A stretch of DNA of 55,704 bases from Acidobacteriaceae bacterium (GCA_003135475.1 PLBW01000177.1:292-55995); one strand, 5' to 3'; counted from the first letter of the stretch, positions 18,288 to 26,969 are shown. The notes: generated from the letters alone by a model not told the origin. Program-made: numbers and translations.

Positions 18288-18728
18288 TTGCCTCGCGCGC
18301 TAGTTTCGCGGAGCGCAACACCATATGGCATTGCGCTGGCAGGCGTGACCGTCACGGGCACCGTCGATGATGTCCGCCCGTTCTATCACAGCGCTCTTGC
18401 CACCGTGGTGCCGTTGCGCGTCGGCGGTGGGACCCGGTTAAGAGTCCTGGAAGCGATGGCAGCCGGCACTCCCGTCATTTCAACCACTCTGGGCGCTGGA
18501 GGACTGGCTGTGATGGCCGGCAAAGACATCCTGGTCGCCGATTCTCCCGAGGCAATCGCGGATACTGTCGCGGCGCTGCAAGCCGACAGTCCCGCTTGGC
18601 AAAGCCTGATCACGAACGCGCGTACCCTGGTTCAGACGCAATACGACTGGTCGGTAATTGGGGAGGTACTGTTACGGTTGTACGCGGAACAGGTCGAGGT
18701 GGGAGCAAGATGCTTGGGCACGGCCTAG
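18288..18728 (+). pseudogene. C-terminal remnant of a GT4 glycosyltransferase
   Basis: The frame encodes 146 residues, of which those from about residue 19 (GVTVTGTVDDVRPFYHSA, then PLRVGGGTRLRVLEAMAAGTPVISTT) are the C-terminal third of a GT4 enzyme, including the nucleotide-sugar-binding region. The N-terminal domain and most of the C-terminal domain are missing. The junction lies near 18335; the sequence before it looks unrelated. Such glycosyltransferases are frequent in PEP-CTERM-type loci. I read this as a deletion or recombination scar rather than a working gene. The next gene starts inside its last 20 bp. Confidence 0.8.
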
Positions 18729-19363
18729 AGACGAAACGTGGTCAAGCATCCACCTTCCGACGGAAACGATTTTCCGTGTTCAAGCGCTTTATCGTAGCCC
18801 TTGCTATCGTGGCTCTCGTCATCGTGCTACTGTCGCACGCCGGGTCATTCCTGATTTTGAACGCTCCCGAGCACGCGGACGCTATCGTGGTACTGGGAGG
18901 AGCCGAGGGCTCGTACTGGCACGCCGTTAAATTGCAAAAACAAGGCTATGCCGACAGGATCTTGCTGGATGCAAGTGTAATTCGGATGGTGTTCGGAAGG
19001 TCGGAAGTCGACTTGGCTACTGAGTTTCTGAACCGAACTTCCCCGCCGCTGGCTGAGGTGTGTCCTACCGTTCAGGATTCCACCTTCGGTGAAGCCGCAG
19101 ATGTCAAACGCTGTCTGGCACGGCTGAACATTCCCTCGGTATTAATTGTCACCTCAGACTTTCATACTCGCATGGCTCTGTCGATCTTTCAGAAGCGCCT
19201 GCCGCAATACCGCTGGTCGGTGGCCGCCGCCTCAGCCCCGTACCACTATGCCGATCGGTGGTGGAAACACCGGGCCTGGGCAAAAACGGTTCTTGACGAA
19301 TGGCAACAACTTGCCTGGTGGGAGTTGGTTGACCGGTGGAGGCCGGACGTTGCGCTCCGTTAG
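18710..19363 (+). CDS. YdcF/ElyC-family (DUF218) membrane-anchored protein
   Basis: A 217-residue protein with one N-terminal membrane helix (FIVALAIVALVIVLLSHAGSFL, about residues 24-46) and a DUF218 domain: ADAIVVLGGAEGSYWHAVKLQ, YADRILLDAS, then STFGEAADVKRCLARL and VLIVTSDFHTRMALSIF. ElyC and SanA in E. coli belong to this family and act in envelope and lipid-carrier homeostasis, but the chemistry is unclear. I chose the ATG at 18710 (gaggtgggag upstream); it overlaps the GT remnant. The full-length glycosyltransferase probably once stood in front of it in one operon. Confidence 0.85.
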   Translation: MLGHGLETKRGQASTFRRKRFSVFKRFIVALAIVALVIVLLSHAGSFLILNAPEHADAIVVLGGAEGSYWHAVKLQKQGYADRILLDASVIRMVFGRSEVDLATEFLNRTSPPLAEVCPTVQDSTFGEAADVKRCLARLNIPSVLIVTSDFHTRMALSIFQKRLPQYRWSVAAASAPYHYADRWWKHRAWAKTVLDEWQQLAWWELVDRWRPDVALR

Positions 19364-19426
19364 GGAACGACACGAATCCCCGCCTATTCCTGCAAGTGAT
19401 CTCGCAGTGTCTAAACCAAGCGCCTC

Positions 19427-20575
19427 TCAGCGGCTCTCGAGAGTTTTCTGGTAAAACTCCACCAGCGATCGTTTGTACGCGTCGGGCGTGAAATTGGATT
19501 GGGCCCGCAGCTGTGCCGCCGCTCCCATCCGCAGACGCATCCCCGCATCGGTCAGGATTCGCAGGATCGCGCTCGCCATCGCATCCGGGTTGCGCGGCGG
19601 AACCATTAGACCCGTAACGCCGTCTTCAAGAATTTCTGGAACACCCCCCACTGCGGTTGCCGCGATCGGCAGACCGGCTGCCATCCCCTCGAGAACGACG
19701 TTGGGAGAGCCTTCTGTATGGGACGGCACGGCCAAAACTGTGGCGATGCTGTAATACGGCTTCGTATCCCGCTGGAAGCCCGCCAGCGTCAGCTTTGCTT
19801 CGATGCCGAGCTGTGATGCCAAACGCGCCAGCGACTCCCGTTCTGGGCCATCGCCGACCAGCACGAGGCGAAAATCGGGGACGTCCTTGGTATTGCTGAG
19901 CACGGCCACCGCCCTGAGCAGATCGGCCATACCCTTCTCGTAGGAAAGCCGTCCGACCGCGAGTATCACGGCTTCGTCGTGCAGGCCGAGGCTGTGCCGA
20001 ACGCGCTGCACCTGCTCCAACGGTGGAGCTACGAACGGCTTCACGGAGTTGTGCAGGACGGTAATTCTGTCGCGGTCGATCCCGCGACTTGCCAGCTTGT
20101 CGGCAAAGGTGCCACAGACCGTAACCACGCGATAGGCCCCGCGCAGCGACCAGCGGTCCAGTTGGCTGTAGCTCCGGTCAAGCCAGTTGGTTGCGGTGTA
20201 TCCGTGGTTCCAGGCCACCCAGCGGCACTTTTTGTGCAAACCGAGCATGCGCACCAGGAAATGCGACTTCACATTTCGCGATTCCAAAATGTCGGGCTGA
20301 CATTGGGCAATCAACCGCCGCAACTGGGGAAAAACCTTTGTGTCCCAGCGTCGGCGCTCGAACATAGTAAATACCGAAAGTCCGGCGTTTTTGGCCGTCA
20401 ACGCCAATGCGCTCTCGGCCGAACCTCGCTGATAAGTTGCGACGATGACCTCAACCGGCGGCAAGCCGGCCTCGGGGATGGCCGCCAGTTTCCCGAATTC
20501 GATCAAATTGCGTGAGGGGCCGGTGACGGTCGAGCTTTCGATCAAGGTGAGCACTCGAATGCTTTGCTGGGTCAC
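19427..20575 (-). CDS. Family 4 glycosyltransferase
   Basis: A 382-residue GT-B enzyme. I chose the GTG at 20575, which has tctggag upstream and begins at the first beta strand (IRVLTLIESSTVTGPSRNLIEF); an upstream start at 20632 adds 19 unlikely residues. The C-terminal domain carries LAVGRLSYEKGMADLLRAVA, LVGDGPERESL and the EX7E motif in TEGSPNVVLEGMAAGLPIAA, followed by GGVPEILEDGVTGLMV. It converges with the DUF218 gene and lies downstream of the wecB-like scrap. Confidence 0.92.
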   Translation of the reverse strand: MTQQSIRVLTLIESSTVTGPSRNLIEFGKLAAIPEAGLPPVEVIVATYQRGSAESALALTAKNAGLSVFTMFERRRWDTKVFPQLRRLIAQCQPDILESRNVKSHFLVRMLGLHKKCRWVAWNHGYTATNWLDRSYSQLDRWSLRGAYRVVTVCGTFADKLASRGIDRDRITVLHNSVKPFVAPPLEQVQRVRHSLGLHDEAVILAVGRLSYEKGMADLLRAVAVLSNTKDVPDFRLVLVGDGPERESLARLASQLGIEAKLTLAGFQRDTKPYYSIATVLAVPSHTEGSPNVVLEGMAAGLPIAATAVGGVPEILEDGVTGLMVPPRNPDAMASAILRILTDAGMRLRMGAAAQLRAQSNFTPDAYKRSLVEFYQKTLESR

Positions 20576-20736
20576 TGTGGCTCCAGAACGGCACCAGACG
20601 AGCGCAACAGAGACCGCTCTATTCGGTACCACGCCAAGCTTCGATGTAGGTTATCTCCGATGATGAAATAGGGCAGGTAGCCTGGTTCTGTGACGCCGGT
20701 CGTATCGCCCTGCGAAGGGCGGACGTCGCACGCTCG

Positions 20737-20805
20737 GATTGGGGTAGCCTTCATAAAGATCGGACGGGCGCCTACTCGATGCGGCATGTTTAAGGGAGAA
20801 CTCAT
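20737..20805 (-). pseudogene. Possible wecB N-terminal scrap
   Basis: Read on the minus strand, the sequence encodes VGARPIFMKATPI, which matches the start of UDP-GlcNAc 2-epimerase (AGARPNFMKIAPL in the intact gene at 30329) at 8 of 12 positions from the GARP motif. The similarity stops there, and the frame runs into the adjacent GT4 gene. It suggests that an epimerase gene once lay here or that a recombination event copied its start. The short length makes this tentative. Confidence 0.4.
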
Positions 20806-20826
20806 GGCGCCGGTTCCGCGGTCGTT

Positions 20827-21447
20827 TCAGGCATTTGCGACTGCGGCTGGAACAACCCGCTCAAGAGAGAGCCGCGCCGTGCCGTACCCGCCGCCCTGAT
20901 CGTGGACGGCGTCCACGGAAAAACCGCGATCGGACAAGCGCCGAAACAAAGTCTGGGGGTCGCCCGAAGGATGATACTCCATTTCGATGCGGCGGATGCG
21001 GCTTAAAATGTCCGTGCTCGCCGCGGGCAGTACCTGGTATTCGGCGCCTTCAATGTCGATCTTGAGCAGGTCCACGGTCTGGTAAGGAGCGGCGATGCTA
21101 TCAAGGGTCAGGGCTGGAATCTCAACCCCTCCCCGCCCGGTCATGCGAAATTGGCTGCCGGCATTCATGTCAATGGTGGTTGTGCCCGCGTCGTCCCAGA
21201 GGGCGGCCTGGTGAATGGCACAACGATTTGCGAAACCATGCCGGTGAATCAGATCGCGCAGCCGCTGGCAGCTGTCGTTAGCTGGCTCAATGGCAATCAC
21301 AAACGCCTGCGGAGCTCGAAGCAGACAGTACAAGGTGAAAGCGCCGATGTTTGCGCCGACGTCGATTATCAGCCGGTCGTTCGGCCGGACGGTGTACGCC
21401 GAAATGTTGCTGTTAAGGTGTACAATTGTATTCGTTTTCAACACCAA
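20827..21447 (-). CDS. FkbM-family methyltransferase, possibly shortened at the N-terminus
   Basis: A 206-residue methyltransferase. Motif I is LIIDVGANIGAFTLYCLLR, followed by VIAIEPANDSCQRLRDLI, LTLDSIAAP and VDLLKIDIEGAEYQVLPAAS, the FkbM signature. FkbM enzymes usually O-methylate sugars or related hydroxyls. Only about 26 residues precede motif I and the only available start is TTG, 10 bp from the start codon of the divergent carrier-protein gene. That leaves no room for promoters, so the 5' part may have been lost. Its downstream neighbour is the GT4 gene at 19427. Confidence 0.82.
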   Translation of the reverse strand: MVLKTNTIVHLNSNISAYTVRPNDRLIIDVGANIGAFTLYCLLRAPQAFVIAIEPANDSCQRLRDLIHRHGFANRCAIHQAALWDDAGTTTIDMNAGSQFRMTGRGGVEIPALTLDSIAAPYQTVDLLKIDIEGAEYQVLPAASTDILSRIRRIEMEYHPSGDPQTLFRRLSDRGFSVDAVHDQGGGYGTARLSLERVVPAAVANA

Positions 21448-21457
21448 GGGAATAGCG

Positions 21458-21691
21458 ATGACTCGTGAGGAATTTCTATCCGAGCTGGATGAACTAGTCG
21501 AACTGCTGCCAGGTACCCTGAAAGGGCCTGAAAGGCTGGAAGATCTAGATCAATGGACGTCAATGGCAATCGTAGGCTTCATCGCTCTGGCCGACACCCA
21601 CAACGGTACGAAGTTGGGGCCCACCCAGATTGCTAAGTGCTCGACCGTCGACGACTTATTGAATCTGGCTAAAGTCGACCCCGCCTCTTAA
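21458..21691 (+). CDS. Acyl carrier protein-like protein
   Basis: A 77-residue acidic protein with the predicted four-helix pattern of carrier proteins. Ser35 in LDQWTSMAIV stands where the phosphopantetheine-bearing serine of D-S-L is found; the usual Asp is replaced by Thr, so modification should be checked. I chose the ATG at 21458 because of the aaggg ribosome-binding site and because upstream codons do not resemble the family. It is followed by KAS III, methyltransferase and SDR genes, so it probably holds a special acyl chain for decorating the glycan. Confidence 0.8.
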   Translation: MTREEFLSELDELVELLPGTLKGPERLEDLDQWTSMAIVGFIALADTHNGTKLGPTQIAKCSTVDDLLNLAKVDPAS

Positions 21692-21788
21692 GACAACCGG
21701 ACGAAATCCTCGATTCGGTCCGGCTGGCGGACGGTGATGGTATTGCTTCGCGGATCCGCTTCACCGAATAGGCTTCTGAGGTCGCCCT

Positions 21789-22805
21789 ATGCACGCGTCA
21801 ATTTCTGCGATCGAATACTTTCTGCCGGAAAAAACCGTCTCAACCGCGGATTTGTCGGCCGAATTTCCGGAATGGTCGGTTGAAAAGATCGACACCAAAA
21901 CCGGCATACGGGACAGACATATAGTTGGCCCGGAGGAGTGTTCTTCGGACTTGGCATTTGCGGCCGCACAGAAACTCTTCGAGTCGGGGGCTTGCCGGCC
22001 GGAGCAGATCGATTTCATCCTGTTGTGCACGCAAAGCCCCGATTACTTCCTGCCGACCACGGCGTGCCTTCTGCAAGACCGCCTCGGTATCTCCACTTCC
22101 GCGGGCGCATTGGACTTTAATCTTGGGTGTTCAGGTTTCGTTTATGGACTGGGACTGGCTGAGGGACTGATTTCGTCGGGCCAAACTTCTAATGTTTTAC
22201 TGCTGACGGCGGAGACTTACAGCAAATTTCTAAATCCACAAGACCGAAGTGTCCGAACCATATTCGGCGATGCCGCCGCTGCGACGCTGGTGAAATCTGT
22301 CGATGCGCCGAGGCCGCTGATCGGGCCGTTTGTCTATGGCACGGACGGAAGGGGAGGGCCGAATCTGATCGTGCCCACCGGGGGCATGCGGAAGCCACGC
22401 ACTGCGGAGAGTGGCGTTGCGTCAGTGGATGAGGGCGGAAATGTTCGCAGCCCCGACAATCTCTACATGAACGGAGCGGAGATTTTCAATTTCACACTCA
22501 CGGCGGTTCCGGAGAGCCTTCAGGCCTTGTTGGACAAGTCCGGCTTCAGGCTGGAGGATATCGATCTTTTCGTGTTTCACCAGGCCAACAAGTACATGTT
22601 GGACCATCTGCGAAAACGGTTGAAGATTCCTGAGGAAAAGTTCCAGCTTGCCATGAGCCACTGCGGAAACACGGTGTCGTCAACCATCCCGATTGCCCTG
22701 AAGCACGCATCAGTGGACGGGAAACTCAAGGCGGGTTCTCTGGTCATGCTGGTGGGATTCGGAGTTGGCTATTCGTGGGGAGCTACTCTGCTGCGTTGGA
22801 GTTAG
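21789..22805 (+). CDS. 3-oxoacyl-ACP synthase III (KAS III/FabH-like)
   Basis: A 338-residue thiolase-fold condensing enzyme. The catalytic triad is visible: Cys114 in NLGCSGFVYGL, His264 in FVFHQANKYML and Asn294 in SHCGNTVSSTIP. FGDAAAATLV and the C-terminal GFGVGYSWGATLLRW are also family features. It differs from housekeeping FabH in residues around the acceptor region, and its neighbours are a dedicated carrier protein, a methyltransferase and an SDR rather than other fab genes. It should condense a short acyl primer with malonyl on a carrier protein. A role in making an acyl substituent for the polysaccharide is inferred. Confidence 0.92.
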   Translation: MHASISAIEYFLPEKTVSTADLSAEFPEWSVEKIDTKTGIRDRHIVGPEECSSDLAFAAAQKLFESGACRPEQIDFILLCTQSPDYFLPTTACLLQDRLGISTSAGALDFNLGCSGFVYGLGLAEGLISSGQTSNVLLLTAETYSKFLNPQDRSVRTIFGDAAAATLVKSVDAPRPLIGPFVYGTDGRGGPNLIVPTGGMRKPRTAESGVASVDEGGNVRSPDNLYMNGAEIFNFTLTAVPESLQALLDKSGFRLEDIDLFVFHQANKYMLDHLRKRLKIPEEKFQLAMSHCGNTVSSTIPIALKHASVDGKLKAGSLVMLVGFGVGYSWGATLLRWS

Positions 22806-22917
22806 ATTCGCTGCGTCGCTACTACCGCCCGGCTGTCAGAGTAGGCGCAGCCCAGACAGGGGCTTGGGGCGTGACGGGAAAGGGATACTCGAAGATGAGC
22901 AACAGAAGAGGTGTTCC

Positions 22918-23832
22918 ATGTCACCTAAGAAAGTGCCAGGGGTCCCCTTAGGGAAGCCTTCCATAGAAGCTCCACTAACCGAGCCTTATTGGTCGGTTGA
23001 CATGGACAAGTCTCCGGATGAAGCAAAGGCACATTACCGTGCTTTCTATGACCAAGTCACACGCCAGTTGAATTCTTCCCCATATGGGGAGTTCTCCCTG
23101 TTTCTCAACTACGGTTACGTGGCAAACGAGAACCCACAGTTTGCGAAGTTCGAAGTGCCAGCATCCTTGTTGAACCCGAACTCCGTAAAATTGGTGCTGG
23201 AGTTGGTTGGGACCTGCGAGATCGCGGGCCGTCGCGTGCTCGACGTCGGGTGCGGGCGAGGCGGCATGATCTTCGCACTGGACTATTTCTTCTCTCCAAA
23301 GTGCCTTCAGGGTGTCGATCTGTCACCCAGCGCCGTCAGTTTTTGTCGCAAAACACAGGAAAAGCCTACCATCGCGTTCCGCGAGGGAGATGCCGAAAAT
23401 TTGCCATTTGCTGACGGCTCTTTCGATGTAGTCACCAACGTAGAGTCGTCGCATAGTTATCCTTCAATTCACAAGTTTTACAGTGAGGTCGCTCGCGTGC
23501 TGGTGCCCGGGGGTTATTTCCTCTACACCGACGTATTGCCGACCGATCAATGGCGTGAAGGGCTCAACTATTTGAGCGAGGCTGGACTTATGCTGGAGCA
23601 CGATAGGAACATCACCGCGAATGTTCTGCTGTCTCTTGATCAGGTCGCGCGCAGATACATGAAGGCCTACGAACCGAATAACGATCCAAAGGTGATGGAA
23701 GACTTCCTTGCGACTCCCGGGTCATTGGTATATGAAGGCATGCGGACGGGCGAGTGGACTTACCGCCTCGTTCGGTTCCGCGCCTCACTCATGCGGATGG
23801 GAGAAGAGAAAGCATCGGGTGTGCCAGCATGA
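22918..23832 (+). CDS. SAM-dependent methyltransferase of the acyl cassette
   Basis: A 304-residue class I methyltransferase with a long N-terminal segment. SAM-binding motif I is GRRVLDVGCGRGGMIFALDYF; later motifs are GVDLSPSAVSFC, GDAENLPFADGSFDVVTNV and EVARVLVPGGYFLYTDV. The overall order resembles methyltransferases that act on polyketide or mycoside precursors, but this is weak evidence. The ATG at 22918 follows agaagaggtg. It overlaps the SDR start by 4 bp (ATGA). It could methylate the acyl chain made by the KAS III or a sugar that receives it. Confidence 0.88.
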   Translation: MSPKKVPGVPLGKPSIEAPLTEPYWSVDMDKSPDEAKAHYRAFYDQVTRQLNSSPYGEFSLFLNYGYVANENPQFAKFEVPASLLNPNSVKLVLELVGTCEIAGRRVLDVGCGRGGMIFALDYFFSPKCLQGVDLSPSAVSFCRKTQEKPTIAFREGDAENLPFADGSFDVVTNVESSHSYPSIHKFYSEVARVLVPGGYFLYTDVLPTDQWREGLNYLSEAGLMLEHDRNITANVLLSLDQVARRYMKAYEPNNDPKVMEDFLATPGSLVYEGMRTGEWTYRLVRFRASLMRMGEEKASGVPA

Positions 23833-24584
23833 ATCCTCTCGACCTCACAGGCAAAACCATCATGATAACCGGAGCCTCCAATGGCATTGGCCGTTCGACC
23901 TCCGTGTATTTAAGCCGGATGGGCGCGAGAATTCTTGCGGTAGGTCGAAACCAGGCGAGGCTTGACGAAACGCTCTCGGCCCTCGAGGGGACTCGACACC
24001 GCTCCTATGCTCTTGACCTGTCAGACGTTGAGCCTCTACCCGCGTGGATGAAACGGGTTGCTGCCGAAGTGGGACCGCTCTATGGGCTGGTTCACAGCGC
24101 TGGCATGGTGTTGAATCGGCCCTTGAGGGTGCTAACTTACTCCGACTACTCGGCGATTCTGCGCATCAATCTCGATGCTGCTGTCATGCTGTCGAAGGGA
24201 TTCCGTCAGAAGGGCGTGCGCGACGAATCCGGAAGCGCCATCGTATACCTGTCGTCGGTTGCGGCGTTCAAGCCCAAGCCGGCATTAGCTGCGTACGCCG
24301 CCTCCAAGGGAGCTTTGATTTCGCTGGCGCGAACTCTGGCACACGAGTTGGCCGCCGATAGAGTCCGGGTAAACTGCGTCTGCCCGGGTTTGGTGCAAAC
24401 GAATATGGTGGCGGATCTAAATGAAATAATTCCGGAGGAACAGCTCAAGGCATTGCTGAGCGAATACCCGCTCGGGATCGGAACACCCGAGGACGTAGCC
24501 TACGCCACAGCATTTCTACTAGCCCCGGCTGCTAAGTGGATTACTGGCACAGCCCTAGTGATCGATGGCGGCTACAGCGCCTGA
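23829..24584 (+). CDS. FabG-like short-chain dehydrogenase/reductase
   Basis: A 251-residue classical SDR. The cofactor motif is TGASNGIGR, followed by LVHSAGM in place of NAG, and the catalytic Ser-Tyr-Lys in VYLSSVAAF and AYAASKGALISL. The end ITGTALVIDGGYSA is typical of FabG-type reductases. Translationally coupled to the methyltransferase. With a KAS III product as substrate it would give a 3-hydroxyacyl group, such as the hydroxybutyryl decorations known on several bacterial surface sugars; a sugar ketone is an alternative substrate. Its 3' end overlaps the convergent acetyltransferase gene by 13 bp. Confidence 0.9.
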   Translation: MNPLDLTGKTIMITGASNGIGRSTSVYLSRMGARILAVGRNQARLDETLSALEGTRHRSYALDLSDVEPLPAWMKRVAAEVGPLYGLVHSAGMVLNRPLRVLTYSDYSAILRINLDAAVMLSKGFRQKGVRDESGSAIVYLSSVAAFKPKPALAAYAASKGALISLARTLAHELAADRVRVNCVCPGLVQTNMVADLNEIIPEEQLKALLSEYPLGIGTPEDVAYATAFLLAPAAKWITGTALVIDGGYSA

Positions 24585-25384
24585 TCGTTAGAGATCGATT
24601 CGGCACGTGTTGTTTCGGGCTGGCCGTTGACTTTCGTCACTTTCTGGGTGCGTTTAGCGGTCGAAGGTTTCCCGAAACCCCGGATGAATACCTCCGCCGG
24701 GTTCCCCATCGCGAGCGCAAACGGCGGGACGTCGGAAATCACAACACTGTTGGCCCCGATAACGGCGCCTTCTCCCACTGTCACCCCCTTCATGATGTGG
24801 CTGCCATTGCCAATCCAAGCGCCGCGGCAGATGCGAACCGGCCTGATATCCTTGGGTTCGGGAGGTACGTCGGCGTTTCGCAGATCAAATTCGCGGGGAT
24901 GACCATCTGAATCGGAAATACGGCAGTCGTAGGAAACGCGCGCGTGTTCCTCAATAACCACTTCGCGGTTCACAGCGATGATTACATTCCAGCCTAGGCC
25001 TGCATTGTCACCAATAACCAATCGGGGCTCATCGAGCATTTTCCCGGAGATGACAACGATTTTTCCGCCGAGGTAAACATTATCGCCGATCTCAATCTTC
25101 ACGTGGCCGCTAACGAAAGGCAATCCGTCGATCGACAGATTCCTGCCAACCTTTTCGCACCTGGCCTGAAAAAGCGGAAGACGATAGAAAATCGTGATTA
25201 AAGATCGGAACGCAACCACTACGAAGTAGTGAAGTTCGTAGAAAAAACGCAGCGGAGGGCGCAGAAGGCGTGGCAGAGGCGGTATCTGGGGACGGTAAAA
25301 ACTCTTCAACGCATTACGCATAAAACGGTGAAGAGGCGTCTTACCGCGTTTGACATGAAGAATAAGTCTGCTAATCGAATCCAA
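24572..25384 (-). CDS. Left-handed beta-helix acyltransferase
   Basis: A 270-residue hexapeptide-repeat acyltransferase. The N-terminal 90 residues are basic with a hydrophobic stretch (FFYELHYFVVVAFRSLITIF) that may attach to the membrane. The repeats start at KIEIGDNVYLGGKIVVISGK and resume after the loop at RICRGAWIGNGSHIMKGVTVG, then EGAVIGANSVV, ending FALAMGNPAEVFIRGF. DSDGHPREFDLRNADVP is the inserted loop and contains the likely catalytic His. It has a longer C-terminal tail (about 35 polar residues) than usual. Convergent with the SDR gene. It could transfer acetyl or the acyl group made by the adjacent cassette. Confidence 0.87.
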   Translation of the reverse strand: MDSISRLILHVKRGKTPLHRFMRNALKSFYRPQIPPLPRLLRPPLRFFYELHYFVVVAFRSLITIFYRLPLFQARCEKVGRNLSIDGLPFVSGHVKIEIGDNVYLGGKIVVISGKMLDEPRLVIGDNAGLGWNVIIAVNREVVIEEHARVSYDCRISDSDGHPREFDLRNADVPPEPKDIRPVRICRGAWIGNGSHIMKGVTVGEGAVIGANSVVISDVPPFALAMGNPAEVFIRGFGKPSTAKRTQKVTKVNGQPETTRAESISNDQAL

Positions 25385-25571
25385 GCTTGCTCCGAACTAT
25401 GTCACGGCCGAGTATCCCAATCAAAAATTGACGTTTAGATGACTATATGCAATCGACTACGGCGCATGCAAGGAGCGCAGGTGGTTGATAGCGTCTTATC
25501 TCAAATCAATCTGTGCGGTCCATCTGTCACGGCATTTGTAACCGTGGCCTGGTTGCAATCGCACGGACGGA

Positions 25572-26831
25572 TCACTGGATGGCCCTGATTATGGTAGCCA
25601 GTTGTTCCGCCTGGTATTCAGCGTTGAAGTTGTTCCGGAACCAAAGGCTGCAGGGTGTGGGCGCAGTGGGTAGCCGCAGGAAGGCCAAGAGTTTGCGATC
25701 GACAGCCTCCATCTCGTCATCGGCGTAGATGCACATGTAGGGCACTCCGGCCTTTTCGAGTATCTGCTCCACCGCGGACCGTTGCGGCACCAGTGCCAGA
25801 ATAGGCCGACCGATGCAAATGTATTCGAAGAGCTTGCCGGGTATCTGAATATTGCTCTGCGGCTGGACCAGCAACAACCCGTCAGCTTCCTCCATCAGCC
25901 GCTGCGATTCTCTTTTTGGCACCGCCGGCCGCAACTCCAACCATCCATCCCGCTCGGCTTCGTCGTAGAGCGCTGCATCCAATCCCGCTTTTGCATCCAC
26001 CGCCCCCAGCAGGAGAATGCGGACAGAAGAAGCCTCCGTCACCCCTCTCTTGCGCAGTCGTGAAAGCGATTCAATGAAAAGGTCCGGATTCCTTCCATGA
26101 TAAAGCGCTCCGGCGTGAACGATCACTTTCTGCTTGCGCGGCGGCAACTCCCGTGCGGTAGGCGCGTCATCGGGATCGAAACCATTGCAGATCACATGCA
26201 ATTTCCCCTGAGCATCCGGATAACGATTACGCCATACCATGGCTGCACCTTCCGCATTTGCCACCACTGCCCTGGCCGTACGGAATACGAACGACTCCAG
26301 ACAGTGATTCCAGAAACGCGCATGCCGCGGCAGAGGGCCCACCCCCACACCGACGCCAATGGGATCCCGAAAATCGGCTATCCAGGGAATCCTCTCTCGC
26401 AACCGTACGATGAGGCCGCCGAAAAGAACGCCAAGAGGCGGGTATGTGGAGAATAGGACGAATCTATGCTGAGGGTGGTCGTGCACGAGCGCGCGGCAGT
26501 GCGCAGCAACTTCAACCGACCACATGATGCCAATATGACCAGGGAACATGAGTTTCCGAATCAGCAATTCTACCCATGCCTTAAAGGAAAGCCGCTGCTT
26601 GGTCCATCCCTCCCAGATGGGACGCAAGTGATCAGGTACATACACAACATCGGCAGGACATTCCTCTTCCGGTTCAGTCGCGGTGATGACATGGCACACA
26701 TACCCCATTTGCTTGAGGTACTTATAAAAGCGAAATGGCCGAAATCCGCCGATCTCCTGCGCGGGAGGAAAATGATAGGCGATCAGAATGACATGGGGCT
26801 TTGCCTTTTGCATATTCGAGCCAACTGTCAT
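25572..26831 (-). CDS. Glycosyltransferase (GT4-like)
   Basis: A 419-residue GT-B protein. It begins HVILIAYHFPPAQEIGGFRPFRFYKYL, the N-terminal acceptor loop seen in many exopolysaccharide glycosyltransferases. The nucleotide-sugar side shows VIVHAGALYHGRNPDLFIESL and SNIQIPGKLFEYICIGRPILAL, where the conserved glutamate is in LFEYI. Alternative starts at codons 1 and 7 cannot be separated. It stands alone on the minus strand, with 138 bp to the methyltransferase gene upstream. Confidence 0.87.
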   Translation of the reverse strand: MTVGSNMQKAKPHVILIAYHFPPAQEIGGFRPFRFYKYLKQMGYVCHVITATEPEEECPADVVYVPDHLRPIWEGWTKQRLSFKAWVELLIRKLMFPGHIGIMWSVEVAAHCRALVHDHPQHRFVLFSTYPPLGVLFGGLIVRLRERIPWIADFRDPIGVGVGVGPLPRHARFWNHCLESFVFRTARAVVANAEGAAMVWRNRYPDAQGKLHVICNGFDPDDAPTARELPPRKQKVIVHAGALYHGRNPDLFIESLSRLRKRGVTEASSVRILLLGAVDAKAGLDAALYDEAERDGWLELRPAVPKRESQRLMEEADGLLLVQPQSNIQIPGKLFEYICIGRPILALVPQRSAVEQILEKAGVPYMCIYADDEMEAVDRKLLAFLRLPTAPTPCSLWFRNNFNAEYQAEQLATIIRAIQ

Positions 26832-26969
26832 GTAAGCGGATTTCCCGAAATCAGAACGAGCGGCTCAGAACGAAACATGGCCGTCTTCAGTTCTGGCGAA
26901 CTACCGGCGAAAAACATCCGAATGTTGCTGACTAATCGCGCCCGAATGCCTCAGTACCAACACAGCTAG

